From Botryotinia globosa (Eukaryota > Ascomycota > Leotiomycetes > Helotiales > Sclerotiniaceae), in the NCBI GenBank assembly GCA_014898425.1, contig RCSZ01000014.1:1054001-1118000 (forward strand): 64,000 bases of DNA, given 5' to 3'. The position numbers and the translations under genes are program-made. Below are positions 1 through 13,007 of this stretch, in pieces; the first letter of the stretch is position 1, and each line of letters opens with the position of its first letter. The notes under the pieces are model-generated. The model ran no database searches. It was not told the origin of the DNA and worked only from the letters and a program-made list of their open reading frames with translations.

Positions 1-934
1 ATGCACCATCTCATCCATTGCTCTTCATTAACAGTCCACGCTAACATGGATCGTTTTGCAGCTTTGGCATCGGCCATAAATTTATAACCACCAGGTCCGA
101 CTAGAATCTGCCGTAGCATATTGAAATTTATATTAGGTATGGATAAAAACTCTCTCGCATACCCTATTGAAAATCCAATGTGCGTTATGGGGAAATCCGG
201 AAGGTATTTAGCGCACAGAGGAACATACTTGGCCTACATGAATGTCCGTCAGTAACCCTTCAAAAATGCGCAGAAAGATAGCTGAGAAGGAAAGGTTTGA
301 GTTGGAGAAAAGGAATTACTTACTGCCCAGCAGCCTAATAGAACTCTCTGATTCCAAGGTCTTGTTGGCTTCACCTCTCTAATCGATGAAGCGATTAAAC
401 TCATTAATTGTTCTGCATCATTATCCAGCTTTTTACTCTCGTTAGCTCGAATTATCTCCTAGCGTTGTTATAGCGGCAAATGTACCTTGATATCTAACAA
501 TATCCATATATCTTCTAGCCCAGGTGTAGTGAGGTATTCTAAGAGATCGGTAAGGCGAGGCATAGGTTCGTGAGGGGCCTGGACAGTGCGAAGGGTAGAT
601 ATATATGACCAGTCGCAATCTATAATCTTTGCGTTTTTGCCAAAACATCTCTTAAGGCTTGGATCCTTGAGAGGCGTGTTAGCCATCGTTCTCAGCGAGA
701 AATGAAATCCTTAAGGTTACAACACACATGTGAAATAACCAAGACCCCGTCCTTTGTGATGTGTAAATCGGTTTCTATCGCATGCGCGCCTATTTCAACA
801 GCACCTCTGAATGCGCCCATTGTATTCTCTGGATTCGCAGCTTTGTACCCTCGATGTGCAATAGCTTGCGGGAATGTTCGACCGCGCCGATCCGGTTTGG
901 CTAATGTGAAAGTTGCTTGCGCGGCATTAGCCAT
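1..934 (-). CDS. Glycerophosphodiester phosphodiesterase (GDPD family), partial
   Basis: Hydrolyses glycerophosphodiesters to glycerol-3-phosphate and an alcohol. Four exons read on the minus strand (728-934, 486-665, 324-428, 1-233) and all join in phase 0; the C-terminus lies beyond the left edge. The start ATG at 934 gives MANAAQATF. The GDPD signature is clear in exon 1: AHRGYKAANPENTMGAFR (active-site His-Arg-Gly and the Glu-Asn), then ETDLHITKDGVLVISHD with the acidic metal ligands and second catalytic His, split by intron 1 between H and D. Exon 2 holds LKRCFGK and the DIK motif; exon 4 carries LAWTVN, typical of the family's last barrel strand. No signal peptide is seen, so a cytosolic enzyme is likely. 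No damage is visible. Family assignment is firm; the substrate is not determined. Confidence 0.9.
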
Positions 935-2361
935 GATTCTGAGGATCCTCAAGCAAAGAACTTACAATGAGGAACCTCCATTTTCTCCTGCGACAAAGCC
1001 TATGGTTCTCCAATTCTAAGTTTGCAGATAAGTTGGTCGCAAGATTGATACCTAGTAGGCTGAGATATGAATGGCAAAGATGTGAAGTGTTAACTGCGGG
1101 CCGCTTCAATCGATACAGGAAGTCGTTGCAGGAAGTCGAAAACCTTGATCCTGGGTGAAGATAAGTGATGGGCTTGAATTTTGGCAACCCATGTACATGA
1201 ATGATGATACCGTAATTCGATAAGACGATCACTTGTTTGGTAATTTCCTTTTCGCAGACTTCAGAAGGAATGATGATCGATGTTATAGACAGTTCTGAGA
1301 GTGTTTCAAGTACACGATGGGATCCGCAGATGTGAAAGTAGGCGCGGGAGCCGTATGTGTTTGTTAGTATTGTCTGACCGTGATAGATAGATAAAGTGAG
1401 AAGGAATCAATCAATACGACGAACTGCGGATTTTGTTCTCGAATTCAAAACAAACAAGAAGCATAGTAAATGTATCAATTATTTAATATCAATTGATTCT
1501 AAGGATTCTTGCACCTGTGAGTGTGAGTGTGAGTGTGGTATATGGATTTGTGAAGTCTTTCCAAAAGATGTCGGTATTGCCTTATCGGACAGGGTATGGA
1601 ACTTGGGCGCAAGAGACGTCGTCCGTCCACGGGTACTGTAGTCGTGAATGCGGAGGATGTAACCAGACTTGGCCTAACCGCCATGAAGAATGGAGTTATC
1701 TAGTACCTCCCTCCAGCTACCTAGTACGCTTCATGTTTGACTGCTTGAAGATCTCTTATTATCTTCTTCGTGATTCGTGAACCATACAAACATCAACGAT
1801 ATGTAAACCTTGCCACGTTAAGTTAAGCATTGTCAGAAGCGAAAAGCTTATGTAATTTTCCTACATATCTACAAAACTTCAGACTTTTGTATCTCATCCA
1901 TCACTTCTATTGTTTCATTATGCCTACTGCTCACGCATCTTTGGACCTGATATGGCTTTGTTGCAGTTTCACAAGTCCGTTCGAAACTAACCTGATGCAT
2001 GAAGGTTGATGGCTCCAAAATAATAACTTCCGTCTCAATCTTATCTGACAGTATGCTTGTCTGTCATGCTTCAGAACAGAAATTCAAGTCACCACCTAGG
2101 TAAGCGACTTGTTGCAGGAGACAAAAGCATAGATACCTAAGTATACAACTAGACATACAAAGATTTCTGTTCATCGCCATTCATTATTGCTTGCTTAATA
2201 ATGTCTTTTCCCTCCGCAATTTTTCTCACAGGTCCTCATAATAGGGAGTGGAGATTTTTGGGTCGTACACACACAGAACTCAACTCAGTTCGCACGTTAA
2301 ATAAAGCAAGAAACTGACTGTTTGCCAACAACCTCGCTTGCACACATATGAGAACCCACGA
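935..2361. other. Intergenic region
   Basis: No convincing gene. This is the upstream side of the minus-strand GDPD gene and the downstream side of the zinc-finger gene. Short open frames here lack recognisable motifs. A small GTGAGT/GAGTGT simple repeat lies near 1513-1537. Confidence 0.5.
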
Positions 2362-5300
2362 TCAATAATTATAGCTGATTCCCTCGGCATTCAAAAGGTC
2401 GGCATTAAGAATATCGGCAATAGCGTTACCAGATTTTCGCTGGCGATTACCGAAATCTCCCTCTCTTGTCACATCGTATACCACCGGCTGTGTTGATCCC
2501 TGGGGCTGTCTTCTCGCCACGGTATGATGATTTTCATAAGCAAAGGGCTGGGCAGGAAAATTGAGAGGTCGAGACCCGTTCATACAAACTGCTGACCTTG
2601 AGGAAGGCACAAGATTTTCATTGTGGAAGTCCTGAGGGATGCTGAAAGAATTTTGGCAATCTCCCAATGAACCCAAGAAACTATCGTGATGAGAATCGAA
2701 GGCGATATAATCGCTTCCCAAATCCCAGGCGTTCCGAGGGTGTGCAGAGTTGTCAATGCTGAGACTTTTAAAATCCGTTCCCGATCCCCGTTCATTGGAT
2801 TCTATAGGAGCAACAGTCTGCCATTTCTCAAACTCGAAAGCGGTAGATCGAGAGGGAATCGGCGCTTGTACATGATGGCAACTGAATTCGAGTGTTTTCT
2901 GATCGGAAAAGCTTGGAAGATTTGTCATTGTAGCCGCTTCTTGCGTGACATCCAATCGACCTGATGTTGTCAGCTATTGTTTTCGTAACAATCAATTTCA
3001 CTTACGCAATTTAGTTGACCGCATGTTTTCGGTTTCTCCAGTAGCAAAACCATCCCTCAGTGCCTGTAGCTTTTCTGTGTTTTGGTCACTATAGAGCCTT
3101 GGTCGCTTTGGTGGATCTTGTAGCGGAGTTATTGCAAGGACAGGAGACTTTTCAAACTCGGAGAGCGGAGAGCTTGTCTGACTACAAACTGCATCTACTT
3201 GTAACTTATGGCAATCGTCATTTGATGCTTTCAGGCTCTCCGTTACTGGATCTTCTGACGATTTAGGACTAGCTTGCGTAGTTGCAGCAGATATTTCATC
3301 CCCATCAAGCCTATGGGGCTCAGTAATGGCCGTTTTGTCGCACTCTGGATTTGTGTTTTTTGGTTGGTTGCAACTATGTTTGAGCAACTGCTTGCGGCCA
3401 AACCAATTTCCACACTTAGGGCACGCCTTACAAACTAAGGTCGCTGGTTAGCTCATGGTTCAACATAGTACATGGCTCTACCACACCTTTCATTCTTTGG
3501 TGTCTGACGACGCCCTCACGAGATGTGAACATCGCCCCACACTTTTCACAACTTGGAGACTCCGGTATCACTGGTCTTATTTCAGTTTCGTCGACTGCAG
3601 AGGTGTCGCAGATATCCTCAGCTTCCACGTCAAGAGGAACATGGCAATTCGTCTTGGGAGAACTGACGTCCATCACTTCGGGTGGCATTTCATCTTCTAC
3701 TTCAACAGCTCCTCCTTCTTGGCCATTCAGCCGCGTTGATCTCCTGTTGGATCTTTGTCTCGATTTACCAGAAGTCTTGTGTGGCAATTCTACTTTCGCA
3801 ACTTTTGTCACCCGATCGGCATCAATTTTCTTTTTTGCGACTTCTACTAAAAAGTCAAGGGGAGATGCTTTTATTTTGTTGGTACCGTTGAATTCTGCAT
3901 CGAATCTTTGATTCTTTTGGTGTTGTTTATGTTTAGCAATGTCCGACATTCGAGTATATTTCCCACTGCATATAGAGCAAGGAGATTGGCACCAAACAGG
4001 TCCTGCATTCTATTAGTTCTATTAGTTCGAATACAAGGTAACTTACTTTTCTTCAGGTGCTCTTCGAGGATTGCTTCTGGGAACAGGTTCAAGCAGGTCG
4101 AGCAATGAGATGATGAATCCCTAGGCGTCTCACCGCACTGCTTTAGTGATTCTTGAGAATATCTACCTGTTCGATCAATTATTGATGGCCCAATACCCTG
4201 CTGCAATCCATTCTTCGTGGAGAACTTCCTAACGTTTGCCGCATCACCAACGTTTGAAGTGATCTGATGGCCCTTTACACCTCTTTTGGCTTTTTCTTTT
4301 TTCCCGAGTCCAGTCTTCGCTCGTAAAATGATTTCTTCATTGGCATCCCAACGGATCTCGTCAAAGTCTGAGCAGTTGTCAGCCCTGTCCATGATTATTC
4401 ATTAAAACGAATGTTGTCTTACTCTTTAAAACTACTAGTTCACTTTTGAGGCAAGATTTCTTCTCGCGCACTCCTGCTTCATGGATAATGAAATTGTTTG
4501 GTTCGATCATCATACCCGCAGGATCATTCCATTTTGAAGCAGTCTCTATTTCATAAACAAATAGAGAAGCATGTCTCCAAAATTCGCAAGTTGAGTCTTT
4601 TCCTGGCTGTTCGGATGCAACAATGTCATCAGAAACCGGCATAGCTTCAGTTGTTGTCGTTCCTGGTGGGTATACAACAAATTCATACTGCTGTCCAGTG
4701 GCAACAGTACTCGCTTTGAACGTCAAGGCTGTTATAAACAACGTTCCGACTGTGCCTTCTGAATCGACCCATATATTACTGAGAATTTTTTCAGAATTAT
4801 GCGGAGGTTTGCAAAGAGGAGCAATGGCCTTGGAAAATCTCGAAACAAGATTCTGTGTTTCCTCGCGCAAGTCATTCTCTGAAAAAGAGGGATCCCGTAT
4901 TATACTGATGTAGCTCTCCAGTGCAAGTTTGCGAGCACATTGCCAGTCACCTTGAAGATTGAAGTATGACCGATTAGCATGCTGCAATAAATGAAGGGGA
5001 CTTCGCAATATACCTTTCTGTGATATAACTTTCATTTGCGCCAATGATAAGCGATTTTCCTTGAATACTGGGAAGTCTGTCATGAAAATCCACTGCTTCA
5101 CCGCTGCCAATGCGAGACCACGAAGCAAGAGCTGTGGATCTAGATGCATCATGAGTTTCTCAATTCCCAAATTCGTTTCGGTACCATATAAAAGATGGAA
5201 AAGATGCTGGAGATCAGTATTGGTGTCTACAATATCCATATTGGTGCGTAGGCTGATACCGTTCTTGTGCATTATGGACTCCAAGGCCAGTCTCATCCTT

Positions 5301-5881
5301 TCCATGAATGAATTGATTTGTTTGGAACTCAGTCGTACTTCAAGCTGCCCGTCCAGATTTCTGAAGCTTGCATCTTTCTCCAACTCTTTGATTCGTTGAA
5401 CTTGTTGCCAATTTTGCTGTAGAAGGGCGTACCAAATGGTCTCAGTTGAATCTTTGCTGATTTCTCGTCGGTTCCGTGCATCAATTAAATTTGTGTTTTG
5501 GGCCTTGACTTCGATAAGCTGAGACTTCAGGTTCCCGTTCTCTTTCTGAGAGTTGGTGGCGATCATTTTCCAGTGTTCAAAATTTTCTTCCGAGAATGAA
5601 GCCATCCTAGATTGGGACTTGATACTTGAATGATGTCCGTTCTCAATATTCGAACGGGTTTCTTGATAATTGTGTGAGTCTTGGTGATTTTGAGATGCAT
5701 CTTCGGGGGACCAAGGAGTATTTGGAGGGGCTAAGGTGGGATGCATCGACTGAGCATTCTGGGCGGTGAATTCGACGTTTTCTTCTCTCTGGGCAGATAT
5801 GCTTTCAAGTTGTGTTTTGAGGATATAATCTTCACGGCTGCCGAAAAGAAAGTTCTTGGGAAATTCCTTAGATTTCATCAT
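2362..5881 (-). CDS. Large protein with coiled coil and four C2HC/C2H2-like zinc fingers, function unknown
   Basis: Five exons on the minus strand (4423-5881, 4047-4367, 3487-4002, 3006-3434, 2362-2960), with introns of 55, 44, 52 and 45 bases, join in one frame to about 1107 residues. I do not recognise the family. The first ~90 residues are polar and low complexity; ~95-180 look like a coiled coil; ~190-470 form a long unbroken, probably globular region. Zinc-binding-type motifs follow. Finger 1 is C575-x2-C578-x11-H590-x7-C598. Finger 2 is C602-x2-C605-x12-H618-x2-H621. Finger 3 is C745-x2-C748-x12-H761-x5-C767. Finger 4 is C770-x2-C773-x11-H785-x-C787. A basic stretch (SGKSRQRSNRRSTR, ~671-684) between fingers 2 and 3 could be a nuclear signal or bind nucleic acid. 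Three fingers straddle or abut introns, which supports the splicing model. A nuclear role is an inference. Confidence 0.7.
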
Positions 5882-7808
5882 GATGATAATTAAGTATCAG
5901 GTATTTCTAGGTTTCAAGTTTTACCTTCATATGGTTCGGCCATCACTTTCCAGTTGGCACAGACTGGATTGCTCTATTTATTTATTCAGCTACTATGGAC
6001 GCCTCATGAAAGTTCCAGTAAGACATAAGTGACTTGCTTTTTTGGAGCAAAATGAAGAGTGTGGGAGTAGGGGTTCAATGTCGACCAGGGTCTCATCGAA
6101 TTGCTTTACGATTCATCATGTTAGGTTCCCGGCACTTGCAAGCCCGCGAGACACAAATAAGTTCAATTGGTGCCGGATCATTGAACGAATTAATCGCGCA
6201 CATGGTGGAATCACAAACGCGTAACGCAGCAAACGGAAAATCCTTGGCGTTACACAGCCTTCAGTTTGTACTACACACGACCCCTCAAACCAATCAGCTC
6301 AAATAGGATGAGGTGTTCATTTGATGGCGGCTTGTTCTGACAGCATATCCGACGATTGATTCAAGCCAAAAGTTGGTACCTAATTGAATGGCTGAACAGA
6401 AGAAGCGCGTTGCAGCAAACAGTATGTTTCGAGTGGTCTTATTATCAAACGAGAAACCAGGTGGGTGGGAAGTGGCATCTACAGACGTATATGCCTGCAA
6501 ATTGAACGGAATTTTCTATGCCTAGCCGGGAGACTACATTGACTTTCACCTTTTTTTCATTCTTTCTGTTTGCTTCATTCTGATTTTTGCATATCATAGC
6601 TTTCTATCTCAATTTTCACCACGATCAGTTTGGACCTGTGTGGAGAACACGAGGATTTCTATGTAAAAAATATGTCTTCCATTTTATGCCCTGACATATC
6701 CCCAAGGCGTCCTGTATATCAAAGAAGGCGAACCTTCACCTGGATCTATGTTTATATTCATGTTTGCGTGCACGCGATGTGTGTAATCGAATGTGGAATT
6801 TACTTCACTATAGTTGTCGATGGCTGTGATGCTGTTCTCATCTTAGCTAATTATACGTAAACGGCCAGTCAGACTAAAATGAGTAAATGCGAGACAGCTG
6901 CTAACGGGAGCAACTACGGCAACCGGTGCCTACGCGCTACCTATATTCCGATTCGTAATGGAGCAGCTTTCCTTGCCTACCCAGTATATAAAATTCTGGA
7001 TCCGACGGAGTTTGCCATACTCGGGATGTTACATAATACATATGCATTCCTCGAAGGCTACTGATGACCAAGTAAATACCACGCTGAAGATCGCCCGCAC
7101 TGCTTGAACCTCGGAGATCAACCCATTCAAAAGACTAAGTATCATACGCCTTGCTCCAGGCCCTCGCAGCATTAGTCACGTCCTCCCGAAGTGACCTTTT
7201 ATTGGTCTGATTCAAGGTCTCCTATTCGATCTTCCTCCTTGAGGGTCCATGATGCTTCTAAGATTCATGTGTGACATGTCTATCTATCAAGCTATCTGTT
7301 CTGTATGAGATGTTGAAAGGGCAAGAGACACAGGGCTGGCTATGAGGTTCAAATGGAATGTTGCGTGCTATTGAATCATTACTGACTTTGCTTGTGTAAA
7401 ATATCCTTTTCTTAGGTAGATGCGTGGCATCATACGTGCGCAGATAATTTGTCAACTCGAAATAAATGATTTGATGCTTTCAAAACACTGTGGTATTCTC
7501 AAATGAGACTTCTGTCTGGCATTCTTCCATATGCGCATATCCAATAGAGTCTACTTCATTTGTGATAAGGTTCACCGCGCCCACTTTACCAGTCCTGTAA
7601 ACCTTGCATGAGAGTTTTGTGCCAACGTTCACTCACTCGTACAACGCCTGGACAACCTCATGAACCAGTACCTTTAACAAGATAATTGAAATCCACAAGC
7701 TAGTAATAAAATCGATCACAACAAGAAAACTCACAAATCTTCTGCGACCTCTTTTATTAGACAGTGCTTTCATCGCCTGGAAGATCCATATATCCCCAAT
7801 TTTAAGAC
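5882..7808. other. Intergenic region
   Basis: About 1.9 kb between divergently oriented loci. It contains only short open frames without recognisable domains. I see no RNA gene or repeat. Confidence 0.5.
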
Positions 7809-9619
7809 ATGGCTACTAACCATGCGCTTGAAATAATATCGACAAGCGATCTATCACCGAATAAACATTTGCTCCTAAAGTACTTTATCGATGGGGCAGT
7901 CGATTCGGATTTAGGAGCAAACTATCTGACCTCGATGTTTAATCTCAATCAGGATGTTGAGCCTCGAATTTTTCGATTCTTACTGGATTGGAGAAAGCTG
8001 GCACCCAATGCAAAACGATTTCCCGTTGCTTGATCGAACTGACAACATCCAGTAACAACATCCGATCCGATACCTAAGCGTTTTGAAGATCTGCTCCATG
8101 AGCGAGATGGTTCCCGCTGTTCCTTGACCAAAATGCGACATAAGGATTCGATTTCACCTGTAGGATCGGCGCACGTGATCCCCCAACCATGCTTGACGGG
8201 ATTGAATCGGCCAATGAAGTGGGTTACAATCACTACACTCATGATTAGAAAAAATCACATATCACTGCTAACAAGCATCAGGGACGCCTTCTTCGAATCT
8301 TAGAGGCATTCTGTCACCTTCTTATGTGGCACGGCTGCGTAACATACTCTCAGACCAAGTGAAAAATGACGAAAGCTATCTCAAAAACTTGTGGCTCCTC
8401 ACCCCGAGTAGGCATAGTGCTTTTCGGGGGGGAACATGTTGCAATGAGCTTAAAGACCTACCGGAGTGTCAAGCGAGTTGAATAAAAGGAGATGGTGAGC
8501 AATAATATCCACAAATTGAGTTCTGTATTGATATGTGTTAAACAGTACGGGCTGTACAGGCTCTTCCCAGAAGACTGTTACGGCCTTTTCCTTGGAGATG
8601 GTACGGAATGGAAAGATTATATATTGTTTACGCAAATATCCACACCTGATGTGAAACGCCTTCCACTACCGAGCTGTCATCTCTTCGAGGTTCATTCTCG
8701 ATTCGCCTCTGCATTACATCAATTTTTTGTCGATAACAAAATTCCTAAAGGTTGGTCAAAGGGTCAACGCTTAGGATTCCTCTCAGATTTTTTCTTTCCC
8801 CCAATCAGGCAGCTTTTCTATAACTTATGGCTCTGTTTAACGTCTACAGCCCGCGTATACTGCTATCACTACTTGGTATGATTCGGGAGATGACTCTACG
8901 GACCCACTGGAGCGATATCAGTTACTCGAATCCCTCTTGGGCTTTACATTAAGCAAACCACACGTTCTGGCCTGAACGAAACTAATGCCCTCAAACTCAT
9001 CGAAGAGTATCCATCCATTCCTGCACTACGTTTCGTCGATGTCGCAGAACATGGGGATGAGCATTATCTCGTGATGACACGTGTCCGTGGTCAACAGCTT
9101 CGACACATTTATCATTTGATGTCTTACACCGAACGCGATTGCCTTGCAGATGATTTGGCCGGTTATATTGCACAGTTAAGGAAGATTTCCAACCCTACGG
9201 CATATATGATAAGTGACACATTAGGAGGCCCGGTATTCGATCATCGTATTCTCAATCATGGAATTGGAGGTCCTTTTAATTCAGAAGCCAACTTTAACAA
9301 TTTTCTTGTTAGTCGCATAGACTCTACACCTGCTAGAGCTCTCGGGAACGAAAATGTGCCGAGAAATCATCGTTCTGTATTCACACATTCAGATCTTCAT
9401 TGGTCGAATATCTTAGTAGATCAAGGATAGCTATCTGGGATTATAGATTGGGAATGCGCAGGATTTATGCCAGAATATTGGGAGCTTGCTAAGGCTATGT
9501 ATAAAATCTTGTTGCACAAGGATAAGATGGAACTCATAAGGAGGGCATTTGGGAACAAGTATGAGAAAGAATTGAAGGCCGAAATAAAGTTGTGGGAGAT
9601 GACCCCTTTTGGTTGTTAA
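7809..9619 (+). pseudogene. APH/phosphotransferase-like gene, broken copy 1
   Basis: Remnant of a fungal protein of the APH (phosphotransferase enzyme, PF01636-type) fold. The catalytic loop HSDLHWSNILVDQG and the metal-binding GIIDWECAGF motif are still readable near 9385-9470. The N-terminal segment starts at ATG 7809 (MATNHALEIISTSDLSPNKH) and matches the copy at 11192. Damage is extensive. There is a TGA at 8031-8033 with no usable splice donor. A frame change near 8310 separates LLRILEAF from the continuing ARLRNILSDQV. In-frame TGA codons lie at 8879 and 8891 just before LYGP. A TAG at 9428-9430 sits between VDQG and SGIIDWECAGF. The last readable codon is the TAA at 9617-9619. Because the lesions fall between conserved blocks, this is a decayed gene and not a set of small genes. 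Original substrate unknown; members of this family are often annotated only as kinase-like. Confidence 0.8.
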
Positions 9620-10165
9620 ATTTGACGAATCGGTGTCTGAAGCTTAAAACCTAAGATAAGTTACCTGTGAGATTTCGAGAACTGGCCTGATATTTTACGG
9701 TATAATCGGAGATTCTCATGACTCAGTAATCCTGAGGTTGAAGCTTGAAGTTTGGCATGAGTAGTCGATTTTGGTCACTTGGTTCTTGAAATATATATAA
9801 GGCTATTTGTACACTTGGAACTACTCACTCTATCCGAAAATTCTGTATAATGATAGTAGCATGCTATTGATAATCCATATGTATGTTTCAGTAGTTGGTA
9901 CAGCATAGCATTCAATATCCATAGTTTTTCGCGTAGAGTTGAGTTTCTAACAGCGTCACTACACCGTATCACACAAATAATCCATTATTTCTCATCATTT
10001 CACATCGATCTGTTGTTTCAGGGCTCTTAAATATCTCCAACAATTTCTTAGATTTGAAATTCTCAACTACTATCCAATGGCTTTACGCCTTTCCATTCGT
10101 TGATGGACCATCATCTTTCCTGAGTCTTTCTACTTCCTACAACCACATCAACAGAAGATAAATGA
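9620..10165. other. Intergenic region
   Basis: Nothing recognisable; AT-leaning spacer between broken APH copy 1 and the convergent small hypothetical gene. Confidence 0.5.
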
Positions 10166-10636
10166 TCAGAATTTGCAGTGATTGCTTTGCTCGATGATCC
10201 TTTCCCCAATTCTTGCATAAGTCAGACATTCCCGTTCGATGCTTTTGACGCCATCATCCTTCAATTTGATAAGCCCTTCTTCATTGAGGACTTTCAGTGC
10301 TTCCAAAACCCATGTGCGGCAAGTGGTTGATGCACGGATGGGCACCAGACTCAATAACTCTCCCAGGCTATTCCAGTATGCAGGCTTGATGATAGCAATC
10401 TTCAATGCTACAAGCACATTTATGGCTCCTCGTATATCAGGGCTGCGTGTATCTTCATACGAAAACTCGTGCAGACTATTTTTGTCAGTGGCATGAAAGT
10501 ATTTTCCAATATCATCTGATTTGGCGGAAAGGTCTTTCCATAGATACAATCCCCAATGGAACTGAGTCTCATCGCCTCCGAGATCGTTCAGTGTGATGTA
10601 TAGACTTTCGCGCTCTAAGATCAATGGCGATTCCAT
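10166..10636 (-). CDS. Small fungal hypothetical protein (resembles DUF6914-type)
   Basis: A 156-residue protein if translated from the ATG at 10636 (MESPLILERESLYITLNDLG). The open frame continues upstream to about 10759 but has no ATG there. A TTTCAG acceptor near 10751 suggests a 5' untranslated intron. The layout, ESLYITLNDLG then a short YHWG-like block (FHWGLYLW), a central VALKIAIIKPA strand and a C-terminal CRTWVLEALKVLNEEG block, resembles a fungal family of unknown function (DUF6914-like in my reading; not verified). No signal peptide or membrane segment is seen. It lies between the two broken APH copies on the opposite strand and appears intact. Confidence 0.65.
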   Translation of the reverse strand: MESPLILERESLYITLNDLGGDETQFHWGLYLWKDLSAKSDDIGKYFHATDKNSLHEFSYEDTRSPDIRGAINVLVALKIAIIKPAYWNSLGELLSLVPIRASTTCRTWVLEALKVLNEEGLIKLKDDGVKSIERECLTYARIGERIIEQSNHCKF

Positions 10637-11191
10637 ATCTGAACCCGTTTCGCGAAAGAGATAGTCCGGAGCGAGAGTGATATGAGTGTGAGAACTAGAA
10701 CTGAAACTCGGAGAGTGAGTACGCAAAGATTTTAGCAAAATTAATCGACTGAAAGACAATAAGGGAAAGGGGATTTAAGTAAGACATTGGATAGGCAATC
10801 ATGAAGGTAGCGAGCTATTTTGTGGGTGACTGGTTGAGATTTGCTTGTGTGGAATAATCATTTAATTCTAACAATGACTTACTACTTTACTCGATTACAC
10901 GCAGTAATGATTATCATCTATAATAAATTATGACTGACAATGCTCATAGTATCTAGGTACCTGCCTAGTAGGTAGTCACTACAAACTTTTCGCTGAATAC
11001 CTACGTAGATATATATACCTACCCTACTTTACGCGAGCGGCAGCTTGCAAGGTGTTTGTGCACTGGCCAATCAAGAATATGACAATATCAACATCAACGT
11101 CTTCTAGCCCTGACAAAATATCAGCACCTTCAAATCCAACACTACATTTTGGTCGGCTTCTTTGAGTTGTGTTGAGCACATACATCGTATT
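10637..11191. other. Intergenic region between the small hypothetical gene and APH copy 2
   Basis: A shared upstream region of two divergent loci. It includes TAGGTA-rich sequence near 10955-11025 and probably the 5' untranslated intron of the minus-strand gene. No further gene is seen. Confidence 0.4.
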
Positions 11192-13007
11192 ATGGATATT
11201 ATCGAGTCCGTCAACAGAGCAACCTCGGCCGCGGAGTTGTCCCCAACTGAACATTTACTCCTGAAGCATTTCATCAAAGAAGCAGCTGAGCCCAAACTTG
11301 CTGCTCAATTCATACAGTCAATAGTCGATCAAGATAAAAACAATGTGGAGAACAATTTACGCGAATTCAAAAAATATTGGAGAAAGCTGGCTAGCCGGTG
11401 TTAGTAAGGTGACTAGTCTTTGGACTATGCTGACAATCAATAGTAAAGGTTGTTGAGCCTATCTCTAAGTCACTTGACGCATTGGTTAGAGAAAGAGATG
11501 GGCCATATTGCACCATGTCAATGCTTCGAGAGGGCAATACAAGGCCGGTGCCGACGCCGGTTGAGTCTGCTCACGTGATACCACCCTCTTTTCTTCGAGA
11601 CATCGAGTCCGCCGCAGAGGTGAGTTTGTGAAAGGAAATTTTGTAATAAGATAATTTCTCATGTTTAGATATACGGAAGCTTACTTCGCATCCTTGAAAC
11701 TTTTGTTTCTACACCTAATGTGGATCGGTTGAACACATTGCTTTCTAGTCAAATTCAAGATAATGCAATCGTCTTGCGTAACCTATCTTTGGTTACTTTC
11801 ACCGAGTGTGCATAAGGCTTTTCGGGCTGGTCACATAGAAGTGCGGAAGAGTGTCGACGATTCCGAAGACGCAGATACTGGGACTATGCACCTGGAGACG
11901 GCGAGTAAAATTATTTTGAACACGAGTTTATTGTAAATGTTGATTTTAATCTTAGTATAAACTGGCATACAAGTATCCCGAGCCACTCAAAAATCTATTC
12001 TTTGGGAATGGATTTTACTTTTCTGGATCTCTAGAATGGTTTAAGATATCTACAACAAATCCTACAGATCTTCCTTTGCCAAGCAAATTTCTTTTCGATA
12101 TCCACCGCCGTTTCACCACTGCTCTTCACCTTTTCAGTATCGAGGATCAAATTGGTCGTGGCTGGCCTAAGCCTACTAGTAGCATCTTACAGAAAGTATT
12201 TGGATCTCCCATCACAACTTTCAAACGAGCTTTTCACAATTTGTGGTTGTGGGTACCAGACTTGATATGATTGCGCTGTTATCGTCATATGTGGACCATT
12301 GGAAAATGGTTGTATGGGCCAGAAGAGGTACAATGGGTTCAAAGAGTTCCTTTCGGTCTTTACATAAAAGAACACGGGGGACCTCATGGAACGAATCAAA
12401 TGCTCTCAATATGGTTAAGCGATACACCTCTATACCAGCCCCTCGAAGCGTCGATGTTGTGGAAGACTCAAGCCAAGGTATTACCTTCTTAGTTATGACA
12501 CGCCTAAGCGGGGAAAGTTTTCGACGTTCGTTTCATCTAATGTAAGATGCGGAAAGAAATCAATTTATGATCCCAAAGACTACTCCTTATCTTTTTTCTG
12601 ACACGCTGGGTGGTCCTATGTATGATCATCTCATACCGAATCGAATTGGCGGTCCTTTCAATACCGAGCTCGATCTCCACACATATATGTACAGTGAGGT
12701 AGGCGAGGGTCAATCACTTGCAGAGATATATGATGGGGAAGAAAATATACCTCATGGCTACCAGTCAGTATTTACACATTCCGATTTACACTATTCCAAT
12801 TTGTTGGTGGACCAGGGGCGATTCTGTGGTATCATTGATTGGGAGTGTGCTGGATTTAAGTCGGAATATTGGGAATTTACACACGCGAGCTTGGGAGTTT
12901 GGGGTAATAAATATGAGATGTCGCTGCTGCAAAGGATACTTGGAAATCAATATGATAGGATTCTTGAAAAAGAAGAGATCCGATGGAGGTGTGATCCTAT
13001 ATTTTGA
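11192..13007 (+). pseudogene. APH/phosphotransferase-like gene, broken copy 2
   Basis: Second tandem copy of the APH-like gene. ATG at 11192 gives MDIIESVNRATSAAELSP; the C-terminal end keeps HSDLHYSNLLVDQG and CGIIDWECAGF (about 12778-12855) and the frame closes at 13007. Intron-like sequences with good borders remain (11621-11669; about 11900-11955). Lesions differ from those of copy 1. An apparent 4-base insertion near 11790 knocks LWLLSPSVHKAFRAG out of frame. TGA lies at 12268-12270 inside the NLWL...YRHMWTIGKWLYGP block. A frame change near 12370 separates VPFGLYIK from TRGTSWNESNALNM. TAA at 12543-12545 is followed by loss of roughly 13 codons that in copy 1 encode LADDLAGYIAQLRKI. Compensating small introns could rescue one of these but not all. 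Confidence 0.78.

Noticed and set aside
9071..9430. Standalone small APH-like gene
   Set aside because: It is the middle part of broken copy 1: conserved sequence continues in the same frame before the start and after the TAG stop.
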